Assembly: GCA_028698975.1 (NCBI GenBank)
Contig: JAQVVK010000083.1
Span: 1 to 9,071 of the forward strand
Length of the DNA stretch: 9,071 nucleotides
Direction of reading: 5' to 3'
Source: Victivallaceae bacterium
Lineage (GTDB): Bacteria > Verrucomicrobiota > Lentisphaeria > Victivallales > Victivallaceae
Shown here piece by piece: positions 1 through 5,207 of the stretch (position 1 is the first letter of the stretch; each line of letters opens with the position of its first letter). Made by a program: the position numbers and the translations under genes. Under the pieces are notes generated by a model. The model was not told where the DNA came from and made no database searches. It worked only from the letters and a program-made list of their open reading frames with translations.

Positions 1-581
1 ATCACCTTGTCGGTGGCTCCGTTGACCGTGAGCGTCTTGATGACGTGCAGGATGACGTCCTTGGCAAAAACGCCGGGGCGGAGTGTGCCTGTGAGCACGA
101 CCTTGATGGTTTCAGGTTCGCGCATGGTGCAGACGCCCTTCAGGATGCCGACTTCGAGGTCGGTCGTGCCCACCCCGGCCGCGAACGCGCCGAACGCGCC
201 GTGGGTGCAGGTGTGCGAGTCGCCCATGATCACGGTGAACCCGGGGCGCACAAATCCTTTTTCGGGGAATATCGCATGGCAGACGCCATTGCACCCGATG
301 TCAAAGAAATCCTTGATCTGGTGGCGGCGCGCCCAATCGCGCATGGTCTTGCCCTGTTCGGCGGTTTTGGAGTCCTTGGCCGGGGTCACATGGTCGATCA
401 CCGCCTTGATCTTTGAGGCGTCGAAGACGCGATCCTTGCCGATGGCGACCAGATCGTTGATCGCGATCGGGGTGGTTATTTCGTGACAAAACACCCGGTC
501 GAGCGAGAGCACCCGCACTCCGGGTGCGGGGCGGTCGACCGTATGGGCGTCGAAAATCTTCTGTGCGGCAGTTCTACCCAT
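1..581 (-). CDS. leuC: 3-isopropylmalate dehydratase large subunit (LeuC), N-terminal part, cut by the window edge
   Basis: Aconitase-family enzyme that isomerises 2-isopropylmalate to 3-isopropylmalate in leucine synthesis, working with a LeuD small subunit that is not in this window. About 193 codons are visible, from the ATG at 579-581; the gene runs off the left edge without a stop. Recognisable family segments are DHVTPAKD (residues 63-70), GCNGVCH (96-102), PEKGFVRPG (106-114) and MGDSHTCTHG with AGVGTTDLEVG (119-145). The compact N-terminus fits the roughly 420-residue LeuC/HacA-like subfamily, so homoaconitase is a possible alternative. The cysteines that bind the 4Fe-4S cluster in this family lie mostly beyond the visible part. 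The start is supported by AAAGGAG at 588-594, 6 nt upstream. It is transcribed away from the ferritin gene and has its own promoter. Confidence 0.95.
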   Translation of the reverse strand, partial: MGRTAAQKIFDAHTVDRPAPGVRVLSLDRVFCHEITTPIAINDLVAIGKDRVFDASKIKAVIDHVTPAKDSKTAEQGKTMRDWARRHQIKDFFDIGCNGVCHAIFPEKGFVRPGFTVIMGDSHTCTHGAFGAFAAGVGTTDLEVGILKGVCTMREPETIKVVLTGTLRPGVFAKDVILHVIKTLTVNGATDKV

Positions 582-622
582 GATATACTCCTTTAGATGG
601 TTGTACAAAAAACAATCTATAT

Positions 623-651
623 AATATAACCCGGCATGCCGTGATAATCAA
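623..651 (-). promoter_or_regulatory. Candidate leuC promoter with palindrome in the spacer
   Basis: On the minus strand TTGATT (646-651) is followed after exactly 17 bp by TATATT (623-628). This puts a start near 616 and gives a leader of about 35 nt before leuC. The spacer contains the perfect 10-bp palindrome CGGCATGCCG (632-641), a possible operator. There is no room for a T-box or leader-peptide attenuator. Assigned by eye. Confidence 0.55.
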
Positions 652-752
652 GCGGCGGCGGCCGCGGATCGACTTGATATTTTGCGTGGCCGGATTATGC
701 TGAAAATAGCCGGTAATGCGCTTTTCGGAATTCGATTTGCATAAAACGATGT

Positions 753-787
753 TACGCAAATGTTGTAAAAACATTTTGAAATGCGTA
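753..787. repeat. Nested inverted repeats over the ferritin promoter
   Basis: Inner arms AAATGTT (758-764) and AACATTT (770-776) form a perfect 7-5-7 palindrome over the -35 box. Outer arms TACGCA (753-758) and TGCGTA (782-787) are also perfect complements, and the right one runs into the -10 box. The element is upstream of the predicted transcription start, so a protein-binding operator is more likely than an RNA hairpin. I could not match it to a known Fur, PerR or DtxR consensus. Confidence 0.6.
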
Positions 788-791
788 TAAG
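763..791 (+). promoter_or_regulatory. Candidate ferritin promoter
   Basis: TTGTAA (763-768) and TATAAG (786-791) are separated by 17 bp, a good sigma-70-type arrangement. Transcription would begin near 798, about 30 nt before the ferritin ATG. The -35 lies inside an inverted repeat annotated separately. Confidence 0.6.
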
Positions 792-827
792 TTCCCGGCA
801 TGACTTAAAAAAAGAGGAGGTTCGGTC

Positions 828-1316
828 ATGATCAATCTAAAATTGGCGACGATGTTGTCGGACGAAATGAACTTTGAATTTTATTCGGCCTATCTGTACT
901 TCGGGCTGGCGGCGCGGCTTGACGAACTGCGGCTTTCCGGCATGGCTCAGTGGATGCGCGGCAAGAGCCGGGAGGAGCTTGACCACGGCATGGCGTTTTA
1001 CCGCTACATCAGCGACGCCGGGGCCGCCGCCGAATTCAAACCGGTGCCGCCGCCCGCGTTTGACGACGGCACGCCGCTGGCAATTTTCAACTCGGCTCTG
1101 GAACACGAGCGGAGAGTTACCGCGCAACAGGGCACCATCAGCTCGTTTGCGCTGGAAGTTCACGATTTCGGCGTGATCGCCTTTCTGGAAGACTACCACG
1201 CCGAACAGCGTTCGGAGGAGCGGCAGCTTGACGAACTCTCCGCCCGTCTGGAAATGGCCGGCGACGACCACGGCGCGCTGTTGTTCGTTGACCGGGAGTT
1301 GGCGGCGCAGAAATGA
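828..1316 (+). CDS. ftnA: Non-haem bacterial ferritin (FtnA type)
   Basis: Cytoplasmic iron-storage protein expected to form a 24-subunit shell that oxidises Fe(II) and stores the ferric mineral. At 162 residues it has the usual bacterial ferritin length. Ferroxidase residues fall at the positions known from E. coli FtnA: Glu17, Glu50, His53 (EELDH), Glu94 (EHE), Gln127 and Glu130, with Glu126 and Tyr24 also present. There is no methionine at the position used for haem binding in bacterioferritins, so it is ferritin rather than Bfr. The start is set by a strong GAGGAGG (814-820), 7 nt before ATG. It appears monocistronic: its own promoter with an inverted repeat lies upstream and a weak terminator downstream. 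Iron or oxidative-stress control is likely for the family, but no known operator was identified here. Confidence 0.95.
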   Translation: MINLKLATMLSDEMNFEFYSAYLYFGLAARLDELRLSGMAQWMRGKSREELDHGMAFYRYISDAGAAAEFKPVPPPAFDDGTPLAIFNSALEHERRVTAQQGTISSFALEVHDFGVIAFLEDYHAEQRSEERQLDELSARLEMAGDDHGALLFVDRELAAQK

Positions 1317-1340
1317 CCTGATGCAAACAGGTCTGTTTTT
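1315..1340 (+). terminator. Possible weak terminator after ferritin
   Basis: GACCTG (1315-1320, starting within the stop codon) pairs perfectly with CAGGTC (1328-1333) around a 7-nt loop, and TGTTTTT follows at 1334-1340. The stem is only 6 bp, so termination may be incomplete. Confidence 0.45.
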
Positions 1341-1347
1341 CAAAAAA

Positions 1348-1409
1348 AAACGCTTTTAAGGGGAAAACCATTTGACTTTTGTAAAATCGGAGGTATCTTA
1401 AAAGCGTTT
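1348..1409. repeat. Perfect 13-bp inverted repeat flanking the tRNA promoter
   Basis: AAACGCTTTTAAG (1348-1360) and CTTAAAAGCGTTT (1397-1409) are exact reverse complements 36 nt apart. The -35 box lies between the arms and the right arm overlaps the -10 box and the likely transcription start. It may be a paired operator, or a hairpin formed only in read-through RNA from ferritin. Confidence 0.65.
1372..1399 (+). promoter_or_regulatory. Candidate promoter of the tRNA-Cys/tRNA-Gln unit
   Basis: TTGACT (1372-1377) and TATCTT (1394-1399) are 16 bp apart. The start would fall near 1406, about 12 nt before the mature tRNA-Cys 5' end, which suits a short RNase P leader. Confidence 0.55.
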
Positions 1410-1417
1410 CATGACAG

Positions 1418-1491
1418 GGCGTGGTAGCCAATCGGTTAGGCAACGGTCTGCAAAATCGTTTAGACCGGTTCGACTCCGGTCCACGCCTCCA
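1418..1491 (+). tRNA. trnC: tRNA-Cys (anticodon GCA)
   Basis: The full cloverleaf can be folded by eye. The acceptor stem is GGCGTGG (1418-1424) with CCACGCC (1481-1487). The D-stem is GCC/GGC. The anticodon stem ACGGT/ATCGT holds loop CTGCAAA (1448-1454), giving anticodon GCA at 1450-1452. The T-arm is ACCGG-TTCGACT-CCGGT. The discriminator base is T (1488), the known identity base for cysteine tRNAs, and the 3' CCA (1489-1491) is encoded. Mature length is 74 nt. It is the first gene of a two-tRNA unit. Confidence 0.97.
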
Positions 1492-1494
1492 TTC

Positions 1495-1568
1495 AGCCCC
1501 GTGGTGTAATGGTAGCACAAGTGATTCTGGTTCATTTTGTTGAGGTTCAAATCCTTACGGGGCTGCCA
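1495..1568 (+). tRNA. trnQ: tRNA-Gln (anticodon CTG)
   Basis: The acceptor stem is AGCCCCG (1495-1501) with CGGGGCT (1558-1564), discriminator G (1565) and encoded CCA (1566-1568). The D-stem is GTGT/GCAC. The anticodon stem AGTGA/TCATT holds loop TTCTGGT (1525-1531), giving anticodon CTG at 1527-1529, which reads CAG. The T-arm is TGAGG-TTCAAAT-CCTTA. Three bases separate it from tRNA-Cys, so both come from one transcript. The first acceptor pair is A1-U72, whereas the U1-A72 pair is the well-known form in E. coli-type glutamine tRNAs. A second tRNA-Gln with anticodon TTG would be needed elsewhere for CAA codons. Confidence 0.96.
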
Positions 1569-1578
1569 TTTATTTTTT
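1569..1578 (+). terminator. T-tract after tRNA-Gln
   Basis: Nine Ts in ten bases follow the encoded CCA directly. With the tRNA acceptor and T-arm acting as the upstream structure it could end the tRNA transcript. No separate strong hairpin is seen. Confidence 0.35.
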
Positions 1579-1662
1579 AAATACTTTTCCTTTGCTCCGC
1601 ACGAGCAGACGCATTTGGGGCGATAGTTCCATCGATAAGCCAAACCAAGGAGAAGACACCCG

Positions 1663-1962
1663 ATGACCCGACACATCATTCTCTGGAAATTAAAGCCCAT
1701 GCCCCCGGAAAACAAGGCCGCTGTCATTGCCAATATCAAGACCGGGCTGGAGGGATTGCTCGGCGTGGTGCCGGGGATCGTCTCAATTTCGGTTCACACC
1801 CACGGGCTGCCAAGCTCCAACGCCGATCTGATGCTGGAATCAAGCTTCATCGACGATGACGCTCTTAACGGCTACTTTGTCCACCCGGCTCATCTGGCCG
1901 TCGCCACCACCAAAGTCCGCCCGTTTGTCGAAACCAAACTCTGTCTGGATTTTGCCGACTGA
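1663..1962 (+). CDS. Dabb-domain (stress-responsive alpha/beta barrel) protein
   Basis: A 99-residue cytoplasmic protein that fits the Dabb fold, a small dimeric ferredoxin-like barrel. Family marks are the opening strand with His4 (RHIILWKLK, 3-11), a helix, the PGI turn (37-39), a second strand with His45 and His47, then the acidic helix leading to YFVHPAHLAV (71-80), and a final C-terminal strand. Members have diverse or unknown roles, so no reaction can be assigned. The start is supported by AAGGAGA at 1647-1653. It lies 94 nt after tRNA-Gln with no clear promoter, so read-through from the tRNA unit is possible. It converges on nadE: the two stop codons are only 13 nt apart. Confidence 0.85.
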   Translation: MTRHIILWKLKPMPPENKAAVIANIKTGLEGLLGVVPGIVSISVHTHGLPSSNADLMLESSFIDDDALNGYFVHPAHLAVATTKVRPFVETKLCLDFAD

Positions 1963-1975
1963 CGACGGTCACGGT

Positions 1976-3889
1976 TCAGCGTTTCTCCAGCCATGCCGCG
2001 CACGACGCGTCGGACGGCATCCGCCAATCGCCCCGCGGCGACAGCGCAATCGTACCCACTTTGGGGCCGTCCGGCATGCAGCTGCGCTTGAACTGCTGGC
2101 GGAAGAACCGCTGCAGAAAGACTTTAAGCCAGCGATCCACCGTCGCTCCGTCAAACCGCCCGGCAAAGGCGTGACGCGCCAGCGCGGCCAGTTTGTCCGG
2201 GTCGGCTCCATACTTCAAAAAGTGATACAAAAAATAATCATGCAGTTCGTAAGGCCCCACCAGTTCCTCGGTCTTCTGCGCCACATCTCCGCTCGAATCG
2301 GCCGGTAAAAGCTCCGGACTCACCGGGGTGTCGATCACGTCGCGCAACAGCGCGGCCAGTTCTTTATCCGACCGCGACGCCACATTGTCGATCAGAAACC
2401 GGATCAACGTCTTCGGCACCGACGAGTTGACCGCGTACATCGACATGTGATCGCCGTTGTAGGTACTCCAGCCCAGCGCGATTTCGGAGAGGTCGCCGGT
2501 GCCGACCACAATACCGCCCAGCTTGTTGGCCAAATCCATCATTATCTTGGTACGCTCACGAGCCTGCACGTTTTCATAGGTGACGTCAAGTTCAGCCGGG
2601 TCGTGGCCGATGTCGGCAAAGTGGGTGAAGCAGGCCTTGCGAATGTCTATCTCACGCAAAGTCACCCCCTGTTTGCGGCAGAGAGCCACCGCATTGCGGT
2701 AGGTGCGACCCGACGTGCCAAATCCGGGCATGGTGACGCACACCACGTCGGAGTCGGGGCGGCCAAGCAGACGGCAGCACTCCGTCGAAACCAGCAACGC
2801 CAGCGTGGAATCCAGCCCGCCCGAAATACCGAGCACCAGCTTCCCGGCATGGGTGTGCTCGACCCGCTTGGCCAGACCGGCGCACTGAATCGCAAATATT
2901 TCGGCACAACGCGCATCGCGGTCGGGTGCGCTCTCCGGCACAAACGGCCGTTGCGGGTTAACCGCATACGAGAAATCCGGCGACCCGGCGACCTCGTCGA
3001 TCCGCACCCGGCGAAAGGCCAATCCCTCCGGCAGATGATTGTCGTTGAATGAACTTTCCGACAGGCGCGCCGCGCCCAGCCGTTCAAAGTCAATATCGGC
3101 CGTTATCAGCGAACCGGCCCGGTCAAACCGGGTGTTTTCCACATCGACGCGGCCATTTTCGGCAATGATCGCGTGGCCGCTGAAAACCGCGTCGGTGGTC
3201 GACTCGTGCACCCCCGCCGAAGCCAGCACATAGGCGGAAAGACAACGCGCACTCTGCTGCGCCACCAGTTCGCGCCGGTAGGCGGCCTTGGCGGCCAGCT
3301 CGGTGCCGGCCGAGAGATTGAAGATCGCCCGCGCCCCGGCGAGCGCAAGATACGAACTCGGCGGCAGCACGCCCCACATATCCTCGCATATCTCGACGCC
3401 AAAACAAAATCCCCGCCCGGCTTCAAACACCAGATCGACGCCAAACGGTACTTTTTCACCGTCAAATTCGTATTCGATCCCGCAAAGATCGCGACCGCTC
3501 TTAAACTGCCGCTTCTCATAAAATTCGCGGTAGTTGGGCAACAAAGTCTTGGGCACTATGCCCATGAGCTTGCCGTTTTGCGCCACAAACGCGGTATTGT
3601 AAAGAGCTTCACCGTAACGCAGCGGCATACCAAACACCATCACCGCCCGGCTCCCGGCCGTGGCCGCGATCAGCCGCGCCGCCGCATTATGCGCCGCATT
3701 ATGCAACCGCTCCTGAAAAAAGAGGTCGCGGCACGAATAGCCGGTGACCGCAAGCTCCGGGAAAACCACCGCGTCAACCCCTTGACTGCCGGCTTGTTTC
3801 CACAGTTCGACGATCTTTTCAGCATTGAAATCCGGGTCGGCCACGCGCAACTCCGGCACCGCCGCCGCCAATCGATAAAATCCGAACAT
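1976..3889 (-). CDS. nadE: Glutamine-dependent NAD+ synthetase (two-domain NadE)
   Basis: Catalyses the last step of NAD+ synthesis: ATP-dependent amidation of nicotinic acid adenine dinucleotide, with ammonia taken from glutamine. It has 637 residues, usual for the two-domain form. The N-terminal nitrilase-like glutaminase domain shows the Glu-Lys-Cys triad: Glu45 (FPELAVTGYSC), Lys114 (VPKTLLPNYREFYEKR) and Cys168 (GVEICEDMWG). A linker holds NPQRPFVP (311-318). The C-terminal synthetase domain carries the ATP-pyrophosphatase loop SGGLDST (356-362), followed by VVGTGDLSEIALGWSTYNGD and a normal family C-terminus ending in SPRGDWRMPSDA. The start ATG is 2 nt after the phosphatase stop, with AAGAGG just upstream, so the two genes are probably translationally coupled. 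It is the last gene of the dut-phosphatase-nadE unit. No mutation of key residues is seen. Confidence 0.98.
   Translation of the reverse strand: MFGFYRLAAAVPELRVADPDFNAEKIVELWKQAGSQGVDAVVFPELAVTGYSCRDLFFQERLHNAAHNAAARLIAATAGSRAVMVFGMPLRYGEALYNTAFVAQNGKLMGIVPKTLLPNYREFYEKRQFKSGRDLCGIEYEFDGEKVPFGVDLVFEAGRGFCFGVEICEDMWGVLPPSSYLALAGARAIFNLSAGTELAAKAAYRRELVAQQSARCLSAYVLASAGVHESTTDAVFSGHAIIAENGRVDVENTRFDRAGSLITADIDFERLGAARLSESSFNDNHLPEGLAFRRVRIDEVAGSPDFSYAVNPQRPFVPESAPDRDARCAEIFAIQCAGLAKRVEHTHAGKLVLGISGGLDSTLALLVSTECCRLLGRPDSDVVCVTMPGFGTSGRTYRNAVALCRKQGVTLREIDIRKACFTHFADIGHDPAELDVTYENVQARERTKIMMDLANKLGGIVVGTGDLSEIALGWSTYNGDHMSMYAVNSSVPKTLIRFLIDNVASRSDKELAALLRDVIDTPVSPELLPADSSGDVAQKTEELVGPYELHDYFLYHFLKYGADPDKLAALARHAFAGRFDGATVDRWLKVFLQRFFRQQFKRSCMPDGPKVGTIALSPRGDWRMPSDASCAAWLEKR
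3681..3704. repeat. Perfect 12-bp tandem repeat inside nadE
   Basis: GCCGCATTATGC occurs twice head to tail (3681-3692, 3693-3704). On the minus strand it encodes HNAAHNAA (residues 63-70 of NadE) in a helix of the glutaminase domain. From memory of family sequences the helix is not longer than usual, so this may not be a recent insertion. Confidence 0.9.
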
Positions 3890-3891
3890 AT

Positions 3892-4671
3892 TTACGCCTC
3901 TTTTTTATGCCGTTTGCTGCATTTGCCGAACCGGGTAAAAAACCAGACCCCGATCCTCTGCCGCAGCGTCGGCGCGGTTCTGAACGAATTAAGCGGCTGA
4001 CCGGCCACCAACGCCGCCGGATTTTCATCAAATACAAGACGGACATACTCATCCGGAAAAAACAGCGAAAGCAAATGCCGCGCCTCGCACATGCGAAAAC
4101 CGTCTTTACGGTGCGCGTCGTTGGCCACCAAATGACAGGCCCCGTGCATGAGCAGCCAAAACGCCGCTTTCCGGGTCCGGCGGCCGTAACCACCGGTAAT
4201 ACTGCGCGCATTGATCTGCAACTTTACGCCCAGCTTGTCAAGCAGCTTGACCATACGCGGCAAATCGTCGTAAAACAACCGCTCCGGGTGAGCCGCCACC
4301 GGCTGCAGCCCGTGCACATTAAGTTTGTAAACCGCCAGCCGCACCGCCTCCGGAGAGGTGTTGCTGCGGAAATCCACCAATATGTAATCGGTGCCGGCCA
4401 AACGGCGGACCCGAGAGAAATTCACCTCTCCAAACGCGGCGGAGTCATACTCCATGCCGGAGCAGACCTTGATCCCGTCGCGCCGGGCCAGCTCCTGCAC
4501 CTCGTCAAACGCCTCGTCATAAGCCGAATCGGCATCCGGCGAAAAATGACTGGTGCATACAATCACCTTGATAGCATCATGCCGCGCCGCTTCGAGCATA
4601 TCCAGCGTGTCGGCTAAATCCCTGGCCCCATCGTCGATACCCGGCAGAATATGACAGTGCAGATCTATCAT
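3892..4671 (-). CDS. PHP-domain tyrosine-protein phosphatase, CpsB/CapC (YwqE) family
   Basis: Predicted metal-dependent phosphatase that removes phosphate from tyrosine on proteins such as the bacterial tyrosine kinases controlling capsule or exopolysaccharide export. The 259-residue length fits the family. Metal-site motifs are in order: DLHCHILPGIDDGA (3-16, His5 and His7), TSHFSPD (40-46, His42), GMEYD (72-76, Glu74), AHPER (127-131, His128), NARSITGGYG (154-163) and ANDAH (183-187, Asp185 and His187). The C-terminus is basic (KCSKRHKKEA). The start is 8 nt after the dut stop with only a weak AGGCG ahead, and its stop is 2 nt before nadE, so it is the middle gene of an operon. No kinase or polysaccharide gene is visible, so the substrate is unknown. 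Other PHP activities (histidinol phosphatase) are less likely given the AHPER and CHILPGIDDG signatures. Confidence 0.9.
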   Translation of the reverse strand: MIDLHCHILPGIDDGARDLADTLDMLEAARHDAIKVIVCTSHFSPDADSAYDEAFDEVQELARRDGIKVCSGMEYDSAAFGEVNFSRVRRLAGTDYILVDFRSNTSPEAVRLAVYKLNVHGLQPVAAHPERLFYDDLPRMVKLLDKLGVKLQINARSITGGYGRRTRKAAFWLLMHGACHLVANDAHRKDGFRMCEARHLLSLFFPDEYVRLVFDENPAALVAGQPLNSFRTAPTLRQRIGVWFFTRFGKCSKRHKKEA

Positions 4672-4679
4672 GCCGACGC

Positions 4680-5123
4680 CTATTTTCGCCCGCTGCTGCC
4701 GAAACCGCCCGCGCCGCGACCGGTTTCGCTCAATTCTTCCACGGCGACCAACTCCACCTCCGGCAGCCGGGTAATGACCATCTGCGCAATGCGATCACCG
4801 CGCTTGACCTCAAATGGAGCATCGCCGTGGTTGAATACGATCACCCCGACTTCGCCGCGGTATCCGGCGTCGATGGTGCCGGGTGAATTTGTCAGCATCA
4901 GATTGTGTTTGAGTGCAAGCCCGCTGCGCGGCCTAACTTGGGCCTCCCACCCCGGCGGCAGTTCAAGATAGATCCCGGTCGGCACCAAAACGCTGCGGCC
5001 GACCGGCAAACTCATATCCGCCCGCGAACGCAAATCATACGCCGCGTCGTCGGCATGCGCTTTGACCGGCATAAGATCGGCGCAGCCGTCGGCCATTTTG
5101 ATTTTGATTGTCTGAACCGTCAT
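4680..5123 (-). CDS. dut: dUTP diphosphatase (trimeric dUTPase)
   Basis: Hydrolyses dUTP to dUMP and pyrophosphate, keeping uracil out of DNA and supplying dUMP for thymidylate synthesis. With the chosen start it has 147 residues, typical of the homotrimeric family. All five motifs are present: 1, DDAAYDLRS (25-33, with Ala where AGYDL is usual); 2, PRSGLALK (65-72); 3, GTIDAGYRGEVG (82-93, with Asp85 as catalytic base); 4, RGDRIAQMVI (108-117); 5, RGAGGFGSSG (136-145), the flexible tail that closes over a neighbouring active site. An in-frame GTG lies two codons upstream (5127-5129), but GGGAG (5129-5133) is 5 nt from the ATG at 5121-5123 and overlaps the GTG, so ATG is preferred. It is the first gene of the dut-phosphatase-nadE unit. 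Confidence 0.98.
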   Translation of the reverse strand: MTVQTIKIKMADGCADLMPVKAHADDAAYDLRSRADMSLPVGRSVLVPTGIYLELPPGWEAQVRPRSGLALKHNLMLTNSPGTIDAGYRGEVGVIVFNHGDAPFEVKRGDRIAQMVITRLPEVELVAVEELSETGRGAGGFGSSGRK

Positions 5124-5128
5124 CGTCA

Positions 5129-5133
5129 CTCCC
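5129..5133 (-). promoter_or_regulatory. Ribosome binding site that decides the dut start
   Basis: GGGAG on the minus strand sits 5 nt before the ATG at 5121-5123 and overlaps the alternative GTG at 5127-5129, favouring the shorter protein. Confidence 0.6.
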
Positions 5134-5153
5134 GGGCAAACTTGTTGTCACCA

Positions 5154-5175
5154 CCTGAAACTACATCTTTTCAGG
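5154..5175. repeat. Inverted repeat overlapping the dut promoter
   Basis: CCTGAAA (5154-5160) and TTTCAGG (5169-5175) are perfect complements around 8 nt and cover the -10 box and part of the spacer. No T-tract follows in the direction of transcription, so it looks like an operator and not a terminator. The half-site spacing does not fit a LexA box (CTG-N10-CAG). Confidence 0.55.
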
Positions 5176-5186
5176 CATTTTGTCAA
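5158..5186 (-). promoter_or_regulatory. Candidate promoter of dut-phosphatase-nadE
   Basis: A perfect TTGACA (5181-5186) is followed after 17 bp by TAGTTT (5158-5163), with a start near 5151. The -10 is preceded by AAGATG, forming AAGATGTAGTTT, which also occurs in the thiD upstream region. The 84-nt gap after the amidase gene therefore starts a new transcription unit. Confidence 0.6.
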
Positions 5187-5207
5187 GGCAATCGCCTCAA
5201 AAAAAGA

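Noticed and set aside
574..801. 75-codon minus-strand frame between leuC and ferritin
   Set aside because: It spans both promoters and overlaps the leuC start; no ribosome site or recognisable protein.
1593..1607. Small hairpin TGCTC/GAGCA before the Dabb gene
   Set aside because: The stem is 5 bp with no T-tract after it; too weak to call a terminator or regulator.
1138..1739. Minus-strand open frames crossing the tRNA genes
   Set aside because: They are translations of tRNA and ferritin antisense, a common source of false proteins.
3173..4000. Long plus-strand open frame opposite nadE
   Set aside because: It is antisense to a fully recognisable NadE, has no domain or ribosome site, and is rich in His/Arg as expected for a GC-rich shadow frame.
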